A stretch of DNA of 16,399 nucleotides, taken from the NCBI GenBank assembly GCA_026416755.1, contig JAOAEP010000171.1:1-16399 (forward strand), in the 5' to 3' direction. The notes beneath the pieces are model-generated. The model was not told the origin of the DNA, did no database searches, and saw only the letters and a program-made list of their open reading frames with translations. A program made the position numbers and the translations under genes. Within the stretch, counting starts at the first letter, position 1, and the number at the start of each line of letters is the position of its first letter. The stretch comes from a bacterium (lineage in GTDB: Bacteria; Ratteibacteria; UBA8468; B48-G9; JAFGKM01). This document shows, one piece after another, positions 6,155 through 13,978 of the stretch.

Positions 6155-7410
6155 ATTACCTCCTCTGGATGTGTTATTTCTCCTTTTATAGCACTTGCTG
6201 CTGCTACTTCTGGATTTGATAAATAAACATAACTTTCTGAGTGTCCCATTCTACCAATAAAATTTCTATTTGTTGTTGCTATTGCTATTTCTCCTTTTCC
6301 AAGGACTCCCATATGTCCTCCAAGACAGGGACCACAGGTAGGAGGTGAAATAACACATCCTGATTCAATAAATATTTCTATTAATCCTTCTTTTAATGCT
6401 TGCATATAAACTTTTTGTGTGGCTGGAATTATTATACATCTTACTTCTGGATGAATTTTTTTACCTTTTAATATTTTTGCTGCTTTTCTCAAGTCACTTA
6501 TTCTTCCATTTGTACAAGAACCAATAACAGATTGATCAATTTTAATTCCGATATACTCTTTCACACTTTTTGAATTACTTGGTAAATGAGGTGCAGAAAC
6601 CTGTGGATCAATATTACTTACATCTATTTCAATTATTTTTTCATAATCATTTTCTTCATCTGTTTTTAAATCTTCATCAATTTTTATTCTAATTCCTATT
6701 TCTTTCAAATAATTATCTGTAATTTCATCAGGTTTTATAATTCCGTTTTTTCCTCCTGCTTCAATGACCATGTTACACATTGTAAATCTATCATCAATAG
6801 GTAAATTTTCAATAACTTCTCCACTAAATTCCATACTTTTATAATTTGCTCCATCAACACCAATTAAACCTATAGTATATAAAATTAAATCTTTTCCACC
6901 AACATATTCTTTCATTTTTCCATAATAATGAAACTTAATCGTTTCTGGAACTTTAAACCATAGTTTTCCAGTTATCATAGCATAAGCAGCATCAGTACTT
7001 CCAACCCCTGTAGAAAAGCAACCAAGTGCTCCATATGTGCAAGTGTGGCTGTCTGCCCCAATTATTAACTCTCCAGGTAGTATTAAACCTTCTTCTGGTA
7101 AAAGTACATGTTCAATTCCGACTTTTCCAATTTCGTAAAATCTCACTTTATATTTCTTTGCAAACTCTCTTAATTTTTTTACAAGTTCCGCACTTTTTAT
7201 ATCTTTGCAAGGTGTAAAATGGTCTGGAACAAGGACAATTTTTCCCGGATTAAAAACTTTTTTTGCTCCTACTTTTTCAAATTCTTCAATTGCAAGTGGA
7301 CCTGTAATATCATTTGCAAGAATTAAATCTACTGAGCACTCAATATATTCATTAGGATAAACTTCTTTTCTACCACAATGTTTTGAGAGAATTTTCTGTG
7401 TTATTGTCAT
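6151..7410 (-). CDS. leuC: 3-isopropylmalate dehydratase large subunit
   Basis: The aconitase-family catalytic subunit with a 4Fe-4S cluster. Ligand cysteines are Cys299 (GSCTNGR) and Cys359/Cys362 (PPTCGPCLGGHMG). Other family marks are VPDHFTP (61-67), GADSHTCTYGALG (118-130) and NRNFIGRMGH (381-390). At 419 residues it belongs to the shorter homoaconitase/archaeal-type LeuC class, not the roughly 465-residue E. coli type, and that class uses separate small subunits like the adjacent LeuD. The start is 1 nt after the leuA stop, with AAAGGAGC located inside the end of leuA, so leuA and leuC are coupled. Its last codons supply the leuD ribosome binding site. Confidence 0.93.
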   Translation of the reverse strand: MTITQKILSKHCGRKEVYPNEYIECSVDLILANDITGPLAIEEFEKVGAKKVFNPGKIVLVPDHFTPCKDIKSAELVKKLREFAKKYKVRFYEIGKVGIEHVLLPEEGLILPGELIIGADSHTCTYGALGCFSTGVGSTDAAYAMITGKLWFKVPETIKFHYYGKMKEYVGGKDLILYTIGLIGVDGANYKSMEFSGEVIENLPIDDRFTMCNMVIEAGGKNGIIKPDEITDNYLKEIGIRIKIDEDLKTDEENDYEKIIEIDVSNIDPQVSAPHLPSNSKSVKEYIGIKIDQSVIGSCTNGRISDLRKAAKILKGKKIHPEVRCIIIPATQKVYMQALKEGLIEIFIESGCVISPPTCGPCLGGHMGVLGKGEIAIATTNRNFIGRMGHSESYVYLSNPEVAAASAIKGEITHPEEVI

Positions 7411-7411
7411 T

Positions 7412-8941
7412 TTATGCTCCTTTTAAAACCTTTTTCTTTGCTCTTTCTCTTTCAAGATAAAAATTTATTGCATTTATATATGCTTTCCCACTTGCCTCAA
7501 TAATATCAGTACTTACACCTTTCCCATAAACCGTAACACCGTTTATTTCAAGAGTTACATTTACTTCCCCTTGAGCATCCTTTCCACCTGTTATTGCTGT
7601 TATTTTATATTCTTTTAAATTTGGTGAAAGTTTTGTAATTCTATCAATTGCCTTATATAAAGCATCAACAGGCCCATCTCCTCTTGAAGCATCTTCTATT
7701 ATTTTTTCCCCTTTTTTTAATCTTACCGTTGCTGATGGTATAGTAGAAGAACCAGAAATTATGTGAAAATACTCAAGTGAATAAATTGGTCTAATCGATA
7801 TAATTTCTTCTTCTGCGATAGCAATTAAATCAACATCATGAATTTCTTTCTTTTTATCTGCAAGATTTTTAAATTTCTCAAAAATTTTTTCAAATTTCTC
7901 CTCATCAAATTCAAAACCCAGTATTTTTAACCTTTCCTTTAAAGCATGTCTTCCTGAATGTTTACCTAATACAAGTTCACTTTCAGGTATTCCTATCATT
8001 TTTGGGTCTATTATCTCATATGTTAAACGGTACTTTAAAATTCCATCTTGATGAATACCTGCTTCATGTCTAAAAGCATTTTTACCTACTATTGCTTTAT
8101 TTGGTTGAACTGGAATTCCTGTTAGTGTAGAAACAAGACGACTTGTTTTATATATTTCTTCCGTTTTTATATTTGTTTCTACTTTATAATAGTTTTTTCT
8201 AATAACAAGATTCATAACTATCTCCTCTAATGAAGCATTTCCTGCTCTTTCACCTATTCCATTTATCGTACATTCAACCTGTCTTGCTCCATTTAAAATT
8301 GCGTTTAGAGAATTACTAACTGCAAGTCCAAGGTCATTATGGCAGTGGACACTTATTACTATATTTTGTGGTAGATTTTCTCTTAAGAATTTAATAAGTT
8401 TTCCAAACTCTTCAGGAATTGCATAACCAACTGTATCAGGGATATTTACTGTTTTTGCTCCTTCTTCAATAACTGCTTTACATACATCAAGTAAAAAATC
8501 TGGTTCTGTTCGTGAAGCATCTTCAGGTGAAAACTCAATATCATCAATAAATTTTTTAGCATATCTTACTTTTTCTCTTGCTATTTTTATTATTTCTTCT
8601 TTTGCTTTTTTCAATTTGTATTTTCTATGTATTTCACTTGTTGCAAGAAAAAGGTGAAGTCTTGGTTTTTTTGCCTTTTCAAGTGATTTTAAAGCAATAT
8701 TAATATCTTCATCTTTACATCTTGCAAGAGCACAAACAATACTTTCTTTAATATTTTCTCCAATAATCTTAACAGCACGTGCATCATCTTCTGAAGAGAT
8801 AGGGAAACCAGCCTCAATTATATCAACACCAAGTTTTTCAAGTTGAAAAGCAATTTTTAATTTTTCATCACTTGTCAAACTTGCTCCAGGAGATTGTTCT
8901 CCATCCCTTAAAGTTGTATCAAAAACTAATAATTTTTCCAT
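7412..8941 (-). CDS. leuA: 2-isopropylmalate synthase
   Basis: The first committed enzyme of leucine synthesis, condensing acetyl-CoA with 2-oxoisovalerate. At 509 residues it has the full bacterial architecture. The catalytic barrel begins with FDTTLRDGEQSPGA (7-20, Arg12 and Asp13). It holds the metal motif VHCHNDLGLA (198-207, His199 and His201) and GIGERAGNASLEE (228-240). A linker motif RHEAGIHQDGILK (291-303) follows, then LGKHSGRHALKERL (325-338). The C-terminal regulatory domain (about 375-500) is intact, with GGKDAQGEVNV and GVSTDIIEASGKAYINAIN, so leucine feedback inhibition is expected. It is the first gene of the operon. The ribosome binding site is weak (GAGGG), and the ATG lies about 40 nt from the proposed transcription start. 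The leader is too short for a T-box or a leucine attenuator peptide. Confidence 0.95.
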   Translation of the reverse strand: MEKLLVFDTTLRDGEQSPGASLTSDEKLKIAFQLEKLGVDIIEAGFPISSEDDARAVKIIGENIKESIVCALARCKDEDINIALKSLEKAKKPRLHLFLATSEIHRKYKLKKAKEEIIKIAREKVRYAKKFIDDIEFSPEDASRTEPDFLLDVCKAVIEEGAKTVNIPDTVGYAIPEEFGKLIKFLRENLPQNIVISVHCHNDLGLAVSNSLNAILNGARQVECTINGIGERAGNASLEEIVMNLVIRKNYYKVETNIKTEEIYKTSRLVSTLTGIPVQPNKAIVGKNAFRHEAGIHQDGILKYRLTYEIIDPKMIGIPESELVLGKHSGRHALKERLKILGFEFDEEKFEKIFEKFKNLADKKKEIHDVDLIAIAEEEIISIRPIYSLEYFHIISGSSTIPSATVRLKKGEKIIEDASRGDGPVDALYKAIDRITKLSPNLKEYKITAITGGKDAQGEVNVTLEINGVTVYGKGVSTDIIEASGKAYINAINFYLERERAKKKVLKGA

Positions 8942-8981
8942 TTTCCCTCACTTTTTAATAATTTAAATGATATCACAAAAA

Positions 8982-9010
8982 TTGACTATTATAAAGAATT
9001 TGGTTAAAAT
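8982..9010 (+). promoter_or_regulatory. Promoter of the lipoprotein gene
   Basis: TTGACT (8982-8987), a 17-nt spacer and TAAAAT (9005-9010) give a near-consensus sigma-70 promoter. The expected start point, about 6-8 nt after the -10 box, falls at or next to the ATG at 9018, so the transcript would have almost no leader. Confidence 0.55.
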
Positions 9011-9016
9011 TTTCTA
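8988..9016 (-). promoter_or_regulatory. Candidate leu operon promoter
   Basis: On the minus strand a perfect TATAAT -10 box (8993 to 8988) lies 17 nt from TAGAAA (9016 to 9011), a 4-of-6 match to the -35 consensus. Transcription would start near 8981, about 40 nt before leuA. It is interleaved with the plus-strand promoter, so two polymerases could not occupy both. Known from the sequence: the boxes. Inferred: use in the cell. Confidence 0.45.
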
Positions 9017-9017
9017 T

Positions 9018-9629
9018 ATGGGAAAAACAATCAAAATTTTACATTTTCTTTTAATTTTACTTCTATTTTTTGGATGTGATAAAGAAGAAAAAATTATTAA
9101 GTTGCCTCTGACCCAGAAAGAAATTGAAGAAGCAATTGAATATGGGAAGAAAAATGCTTCTTTGACTTTTACTGAATTTACAGAAAACTGGACAGTCGGG
9201 TATGAGTATGAGTATGGGAAAGGGAAAGCAGTTTTAATAACACCATTTTTAAGAGTAGCTTTACTTTCAAAAAATGCAGTAGAAAAAAGACAAAAATTAA
9301 ATATGAAAATTGTAAATTATGCTTTAAAAGAAGTTGCTGATAAGATTTTCTTCAAAGTTTCTCTTTATGGTAATTATGCTACATTTGGAAGGACAGCCAA
9401 ATTTTATCTTGAATATAATGGAAAAAAAATACAGCCAATTTCATTTTATATGAGTCCTTATTCTCAATTTACAAGAGATTATTATCATATTTCAGAAGGA
9501 GAAGTAAAATTTTTGAATAAAGATATTCCACCTAATGCTAAAATTAAACTTGTAGCAATATTTAAACCATATGAGGATGAAGAAGAAAAGTGTTGTTCTT
9601 TTGAATTTGATTTAAGTAAGTTTAAATAA
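9018..9629 (+). CDS. Predicted lipoprotein of unknown function
   Basis: A 203-residue exported protein. The first 20 residues form a lipoprotein signal: positive MGKTIK, a hydrophobic core (7-18) and Gly19-Cys20 as the lipidation site (FFGC, a loose lipobox with phenylalanine before glycine). The mature part has a short helix (LTQKEIEEAIEYGKKNA, about 31-47) and then mostly beta-type sequence rich in aromatic residues, ending in an acidic segment with CC at about 191-192. I recognise no family. An upstream in-frame ATG at 8967 would add 17 residues ahead of the signal peptide, lacks a ribosome binding site, and lies upstream of the promoter, so I place the start at 9018. No Shine-Dalgarno sequence precedes 9018 either, which fits a leaderless message. 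It is transcribed divergently from leuA. Confidence 0.7.
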   Translation: MGKTIKILHFLLILLLFFGCDKEEKIIKLPLTQKEIEEAIEYGKKNASLTFTEFTENWTVGYEYEYGKGKAVLITPFLRVALLSKNAVEKRQKLNMKIVNYALKEVADKIFFKVSLYGNYATFGRTAKFYLEYNGKKIQPISFYMSPYSQFTRDYYHISEGEVKFLNKDIPPNAKIKLVAIFKPYEDEEEKCCSFEFDLSKFK

Positions 9630-9649
9630 GATATAAAAGCATTTGGAAT

Positions 9650-9979
9650 TCAGAAGGAAGAGGTGTAAAAGGTTGTCAGGATTAAATAAATGTTATAGAT
9701 TAAATGGGGTAAAAGAATAATTAAAAAAGATATTTTAAAGTCAATTTTTTTATAAAAATTACAGATAAAAAATAAAGTTAAAGAAATTAAAAAAGTTGTA
9801 AAATCAAGGAGAAGTGGTTCTTGTTTCCCTGGATATAAGTTAAATTTCCTTAAAATAAAACCTACAAAAAAGGAAAATGCAATTAAAAGATACAAATAAG
9901 GTGGTTGATATTTTCTAAAAATAGAAACAAATATTATGTAAATCAAAATCCACTTAAAAAGTATTTTAAAATTTTCCAA
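9650..9979 (-). CDS. Small multi-pass membrane protein, function unknown
   Basis: A 109-residue, very hydrophobic protein with about four membrane segments (roughly residues 5-22, 28-44, 58-74 and 82-104) and no charged active-site motif. It begins with TTG at 9979; AAAGGA 7 nt upstream supports this rare start. It lies 21 nt after thiL and is the last gene of the long minus-strand array. It converges with the lipoprotein gene over only 20 nt, and no terminator hairpin is visible between them. I do not recognise the family. Length and composition are like small inner-membrane proteins of many unrelated kinds. Confidence 0.6.
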   Translation of the reverse strand: MENFKILFKWILIYIIFVSIFRKYQPPYLYLLIAFSFFVGFILRKFNLYPGKQEPLLLDFTTFLISLTLFFICNFYKKIDFKISFLIILLPHLIYNIYLILTTFYTSSF

Positions 9980-9986
9980 TTTTATT

Positions 9987-9992
9987 TCCTTT
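9987..9992 (-). promoter_or_regulatory. Ribosome binding site supporting a TTG start
   Basis: AAAGGA on the minus strand (9992 to 9987) stands 7 nt before the TTG at 9979. No ATG lies in a comparable position, so the TTG is the best start for the small membrane protein. Confidence 0.55.
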
Positions 9993-10000
9993 TAAAAAAA

Positions 10001-10888
10001 TTAAAAATGTGAAAATCCTTTATCTTCTATTTTTAATACCTTATCTCTATATATTCCCAAATATTTTTTTTCTTTTATAATTTCTCCGATTTTTGTGACC
10101 TTAACTTTTTTTATATTTTTTGGTATTTCTTGGTTTGTAGTGAACAAGATTTCATAGTCTTCGCCATCATTTAAAGCATGTTCAATTGCTTCAAATTCAT
10201 CCTTACTTATTCTCTTTGCTTCTTTTGAAATAGGAATTTTCTCAAGATATAGTTTAAATCCAACTTTACTGCTTTCAGCAAGTTTTATCAAATCAGAAGA
10301 AAGCCCATCAGAAATATCTATCATTCCTGTAATTTTATATTTTTTTATAAGTGTTCTTATTTCAAAAATTGGAGGATTTAAATTAAATTGTTTTTTTATT
10401 TGGGATGCTCCAAGAAATCCGGTTACATATATAAAATCATTCACTTTAACATTATTTCTAGTTTTCAAATACTTTTTTTCAACAATTCCAACCATAAATA
10501 TATCTATGAATATTTTTTCTGCTCTTGATAAATTCCCACCAATTATTTCAAATTTATATTTTTTACACATTTCTTTTATTCCTCTTGTTAAATCTTTAAT
10601 CACTTCTAAATTAACTTTTGGTAATCCAAGTGAAACTAATGCGTATTTTGGTAATCCTCCCATAGCCGCTATATCACTTATATTTACAGCTATTGCTTTT
10701 TTCCCCAATTGATAAAAATTAATTTTCCCCTTTTCAAAATGTACATCTTCAACAAGACAATCGGTTGTTAAAATTAAATAATAGTTTTTTGAATAATCAA
10801 TCACTGCACAATCATCTCCTATCCCTAAAACTGCTTTCTTGCTTCTAAAATTTCTTTTTAAAAATTCAACTATTTTTTTTTCTTTCAT
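10001..10888 (-). CDS. thiL: Thiamine-monophosphate kinase
   Basis: Phosphorylates thiamine monophosphate to the active cofactor thiamine pyrophosphate with ATP. The 295-residue protein carries the ThiL/PurM-superfamily motifs in order: GIGDDCAVI (22-30), TTDCLVEDVHF (41-51), SDIAAMGG (71-78), IIGGNLSR (115-122), IDISDGLSSDL (190-200) and LNDGEDYEILFT (239-250). The acidic residues of GDD, TTD, SD, ISDG and DGEDYE bind the metal and phosphates in this family. A slightly short C-terminus is within the normal range. The ATG follows the stop of the glycerol-1-phosphate dehydrogenase gene by 2 nt with no strong ribosome binding site, so translation is probably coupled. No other thiamine gene is in the window. 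Confidence 0.93.
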   Translation of the reverse strand: MKEKKIVEFLKRNFRSKKAVLGIGDDCAVIDYSKNYYLILTTDCLVEDVHFEKGKINFYQLGKKAIAVNISDIAAMGGLPKYALVSLGLPKVNLEVIKDLTRGIKEMCKKYKFEIIGGNLSRAEKIFIDIFMVGIVEKKYLKTRNNVKVNDFIYVTGFLGASQIKKQFNLNPPIFEIRTLIKKYKITGMIDISDGLSSDLIKLAESSKVGFKLYLEKIPISKEAKRISKDEFEAIEHALNDGEDYEILFTTNQEIPKNIKKVKVTKIGEIIKEKKYLGIYRDKVLKIEDKGFSHF

Positions 10889-10890
10889 TT

Positions 10891-12207
10891 TTACATTTTT
10901 AAATATTCTTCTGTTAATTCATTAAGAAGACCTATTTCATCAGCAATGTCAAAAATTACAATCCTTTCTCTTATAAATCTTGATAACTTTATTGCTTTAT
11001 TAATTAAAGATTTATTATCACATATTTCTTTTAAATGTAGAGGGCAACTCACTTTTTTAAAATAATTTTTTATTTTAGAAGATGAATAAACCATATTACA
11101 GACAGAGTTTTTAATTTCACTCCATTTTTCTGGTAATTTCTCCCTCAATTTTTTTGTAATTTTAATTTTATTTTCAAAAATTTCTTTTAATTTTTTTTCA
11201 CTTGAAGGAAATAAGTAAATTAATTCATTTAATTTTTCATCATAATCAATTTTAATCTTATTCAATTTTTTACTTATTTCATCACAACTTATTTTTTTAA
11301 TATTCTCGTAAATAAGTGCACTTAAAAATATTCCAGTACCAACCTGTAAACCGTGATATGAAAATGGTTCAATATTTCTTTGGCAAGCATACATATCAAG
11401 AAAATGAGAAATTAAGTGTTCCCCACCTGAGGCAGGAGAAGAAGAGCCAGCAATAATCATAGAAATACCGCCGAGATTTAATCCATCCATCAGATTTTTA
11501 ATAACTTTCTTATCTCTTTTTAAAATTAAACTCCCTTTGTTTATATACTTTTTTTCTGCGCTACTTACAACTTCAAAAGGCAATGTGCAGAACTTTTCTC
11601 CTGTTATTATTGAAGATATTTTCCAGTCAGCATTGGCAAAACTTTTGGCAAGAGAATCAGCAAAACCAGATTTAATTAATTCTATAGGTGCATTACAAAT
11701 TATGTTTTCATCTATATAAACATACTTACAAGGTTTAACTGGGATTGTAATTTTGACTCCATCTTTAATGTAAGCGCAAACTGGGGATGTATATCCATTC
11801 ATAGAAGGAGCTGTAGGAAATGAAATTACAGGGATTTTATATTTATCCCCCACAAATTTTCCCATATCTGTAATAGTTCCTGAACCAACAGTAAGGATTA
11901 TATCTATTTTTTCAATATTTTTTTTAATCTCCTCAATATAGAAATAATTTGCAGTTACCCTCTTTTCATTCTTTGGTTTTAATATTAATGGTATTGAAAT
12001 ATTATTTTTTATATTTTCTTTTATTTTTTTACCAGCAACTTCCCAAGTAATATTGTCACATAAAATAAGTAATTTTTTATAATTTGTATTTCTATCTAAA
12101 ATTTTACAAAATTCATCCAGATTCCCATATCTTATATCCTCAATTTCTACCTTATGTATATCTTTACAATAATTGCATTTAAACTTTTTCCCAAGTAAAT
12201 CTTTCAT
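10891..12207 (-). CDS. sn-glycerol-1-phosphate dehydrogenase (AraM/EgsA type)
   Basis: An NAD(P)-dependent enzyme of the iron-alcohol-dehydrogenase fold that reduces dihydroxyacetone phosphate to sn-glycerol 1-phosphate, the backbone of archaeal lipids. In B. subtilis AraM it serves heptaprenylglyceryl phosphate. Seen here over 438 residues: a cysteine/histidine N-terminal stretch CNYCKDIH (11-18) typical of some bacterial members, the dinucleotide motif VGSGTITDMGKF (107-118), SFPTAPSMNGYTSP (129-142), and the metal residues Asp184 (GFADSLAK), His264 (SSPASGGEHLISH, 256-268) and His285 (SYHGLQVG). It is somewhat longer than AraM. Its ATG overlaps the stop of the DUF72 gene by 4 nt (ATGA), and thiL follows after 2 nt. 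No prenyltransferase (GGGPS) partner or arabinose gene is present, so the lipid role is inference. Confidence 0.85.
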   Translation of the reverse strand: MKDLLGKKFKCNYCKDIHKVEIEDIRYGNLDEFCKILDRNTNYKKLLILCDNITWEVAGKKIKENIKNNISIPLILKPKNEKRVTANYFYIEEIKKNIEKIDIILTVGSGTITDMGKFVGDKYKIPVISFPTAPSMNGYTSPVCAYIKDGVKITIPVKPCKYVYIDENIICNAPIELIKSGFADSLAKSFANADWKISSIITGEKFCTLPFEVVSSAEKKYINKGSLILKRDKKVIKNLMDGLNLGGISMIIAGSSSPASGGEHLISHFLDMYACQRNIEPFSYHGLQVGTGIFLSALIYENIKKISCDEISKKLNKIKIDYDEKLNELIYLFPSSEKKLKEIFENKIKITKKLREKLPEKWSEIKNSVCNMVYSSSKIKNYFKKVSCPLHLKEICDNKSLINKAIKLSRFIRERIVIFDIADEIGLLNELTEEYLKM

Positions 12208-12893
12208 TCTTTTAATATTTTATAAAACTTTTGAGCATTTGAAAGCATATTATGATTGTTATTAAAATAAGCGAAAATTTTTTTTGGCTTTAAATCTTTT
12301 ATTTTATTGGCAATTTCATTCAGTTCTTCTTCAGTATAATTGTGTGAATACCAACTATTTCTCCCATGAAATCTTAAATAGATAACTCCATTTGTTTTAA
12401 CTATAAATGATTTTATTTCGGGGCTATCAATACTTACAAAAATAAGTCCAAGTTTTTCAATTCGTTTTACCCATTTTTCATCAAACCAACCCTTATGTCT
12501 AAATTCAATTGCAAATTTCCCTTTCTCTTCTAAATCTGAAAAAAAAACTTCAATGTTATTAAAAAATTCCGGTGAGAAAGAAGGAGGCATTTGGAATAAG
12601 TAAAAAACTATTTTTTCTTTAAGAGGGATAAAAATATTTTTAAAATCATTCCATACTTGTTTACTTTCTTCTGTTAATTTTAATACATGTGTTACCTTTC
12701 TGTGAACTTTTATAGCAAAATATATATTTTTGGATTTATTTGCCCATCCTTTAATTTGATTTGGATATGGAAATCTATAAAATGAAGCATTTAATTCAAC
12801 AGAATTTAATTTTGAATTTTCAACATACCAGTCAAAACTTTTTTCCTCATTCCAACTATATAACCATCCACTCGTTCCTACATAAATTTCCAT
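12204..12893 (-). CDS. DUF72 (YecE-like) TIM-barrel protein
   Basis: A 229-residue protein of the DUF72 family, whose biochemical role is not established. The family pattern is clear: IYVGTSGWLYS near the N-terminus, then LNSVELNASFYRFP, FAIKVHRKVTH (where YecE proteins have F-x-K-x-x-x-x-x-TH), FLFQMPPSF-like residues, FAIEFRHKGWF, and the C-terminal YLRFHGRNSWYSHNYTEEELNEIA followed by IFAYFNNN. An in-frame TTG at 12911 lies inside the upstream gene. The ATG at 12893, 2 nt after that gene's stop and preceded by AAGG, is the better start. The downstream glycerol-1-phosphate dehydrogenase overlaps it by 4 nt. It is slightly shorter than many DUF72 proteins but looks complete. Confidence 0.88.
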   Translation of the reverse strand: MEIYVGTSGWLYSWNEEKSFDWYVENSKLNSVELNASFYRFPYPNQIKGWANKSKNIYFAIKVHRKVTHVLKLTEESKQVWNDFKNIFIPLKEKIVFYLFQMPPSFSPEFFNNIEVFFSDLEEKGKFAIEFRHKGWFDEKWVKRIEKLGLIFVSIDSPEIKSFIVKTNGVIYLRFHGRNSWYSHNYTEEELNEIANKIKDLKPKKIFAYFNNNHNMLSNAQKFYKILKE

Positions 12894-12895
12894 TT

Positions 12896-13978
12896 TCAGT
12901 AACCTTGGCAATTCATTTTTTCAAGATTAATGCAAATTGTTTCTATTGTTTTTAAAGGGACATCAGGTCCTATTTCTACACTTAAAGATAGTCCACCTTC
13001 AGGGAGAAAAAGTTTATCAATACATTTCTTTATATGTTCTTCTATTTGTTGGTTTGTAGCAAAGGGAAATAATTGTCTATTAAGATCAAGATGAATTGCA
13101 ATTTTCCCTTTGCAGACTTTTTCTAATCCTTCTAATGTGTTTGGTCTAATTTGAGGATTAATAACATCTAAACCACATTCAATCAAATCAGGTATTATAT
13201 CAAGAATATATCCATCTGAATGTAGATAAATTATAAGCCCATTTTCAACACATTTTTCAAACATTTTTTTGAAAGGCGGTTTTATATATTTTCTCCATTT
13301 TTCTGGACTAATTGGTAAGGATTTCTGAAGTCCAAGGTCATCACCAAATCCTATCCATTCAGCACCTATTTCAATGTATTTCTCAATAATTTTTAAGTTA
13401 TAATCAAGAACAATATTTATTAATTTCTCTAATCTTAAATCTTCTGTTGCTATATCAATCATAAAGTTTTCAAATCCTCTTAAATAATAAAGTTGCATAT
13501 ACATTGAACCGTGAAATAGACTTCCACTTGCAATTTCTCCTTTTTCTTTTAATTTTTCAATATTTCCCCTTACTTCATTCCAATCTATTTCATTTCCATA
13601 TCTATCATATTTTAAAGGATCTGGTGGATTAAAATTTTCAAATGCATCCCATTCTTTTAAAGGTGCAAGTTCTTCAACAGGTGCTCCACAGATTCCATTG
13701 TGTAAATTTTCCCATGTTATTCCCCATATATCTTTAAATCTACCCTTCTTATATTCAGGAGATAGTTTTATATTTTTAAAATCTCCAATCTTATAGTTTG
13801 GAAAAATTTTAGGATAAGAAAGTATTATTTTTTCTAATTCTTTCTCATATTTAAACCATGTGGCAGGTAAAATTCCAACTTTTACTGGGATATATTTAGG
13901 ATAATCAAAAAATATTGATTTTAAAAAATTTCTTGTTTTTTCTTCTTTCTCCTCAATTTTAATTTTTTTATTTTTCAT
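12896..13978 (-). CDS. Uroporphyrinogen-decarboxylase-family protein (methyltransferase-like)
   Basis: A 360-residue TIM-barrel protein of the URO-D/MtaA/CmuA superfamily. True HemE makes coproporphyrinogen; MtaA-like relatives move methyl groups between corrinoid proteins and thiols using zinc. Visible marks are the middle segment SGSLFHGSMYMQ (151-162), WIGFGDDLGLQ (208-218), the barrel motif IIYLHSDGYILDIIPDLI (249-266), GLDVINPQIRPN (269-280), and the end segment IGPDVPLKTIETI (336-348). The methyltransferase zinc motif HxC is replaced by HSD (His253, Asp255), and the N-terminal arginines of HemE are not evident, so neither activity can be assumed. Such divergent members are often expanded in uncultured bacteria. 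The ATG overlaps the argG stop (ATGA), with GAAGGAG about 10 nt upstream, and the DUF72 gene follows after 2 nt. Confidence 0.8.
   Translation of the reverse strand: MKNKKIKIEEKEEKTRNFLKSIFFDYPKYIPVKVGILPATWFKYEKELEKIILSYPKIFPNYKIGDFKNIKLSPEYKKGRFKDIWGITWENLHNGICGAPVEELAPLKEWDAFENFNPPDPLKYDRYGNEIDWNEVRGNIEKLKEKGEIASGSLFHGSMYMQLYYLRGFENFMIDIATEDLRLEKLINIVLDYNLKIIEKYIEIGAEWIGFGDDLGLQKSLPISPEKWRKYIKPPFKKMFEKCVENGLIIYLHSDGYILDIIPDLIECGLDVINPQIRPNTLEGLEKVCKGKIAIHLDLNRQLFPFATNQQIEEHIKKCIDKLFLPEGGLSLSVEIGPDVPLKTIETICINLEKMNCQGY

Noticed and set aside
8942..8981. Leucine attenuator peptide or T-box ahead of leuA
   Set aside because: The proposed leader is about 40 nt, with no leucine-rich short frame, no T-box sequence and no terminator hairpin.
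8967..9017. Upstream ATG for the lipoprotein, adding 17 residues
   Set aside because: It would precede the predicted promoter and put a charged extension ahead of the signal peptide; it has no ribosome binding site.
12894..12911. TTG start for the DUF72 protein inside the upstream gene
   Set aside because: The ATG at 12893 fits the family N-terminus (IYVGTSGW) and sits 2 nt after the upstream stop with AAGG nearby.
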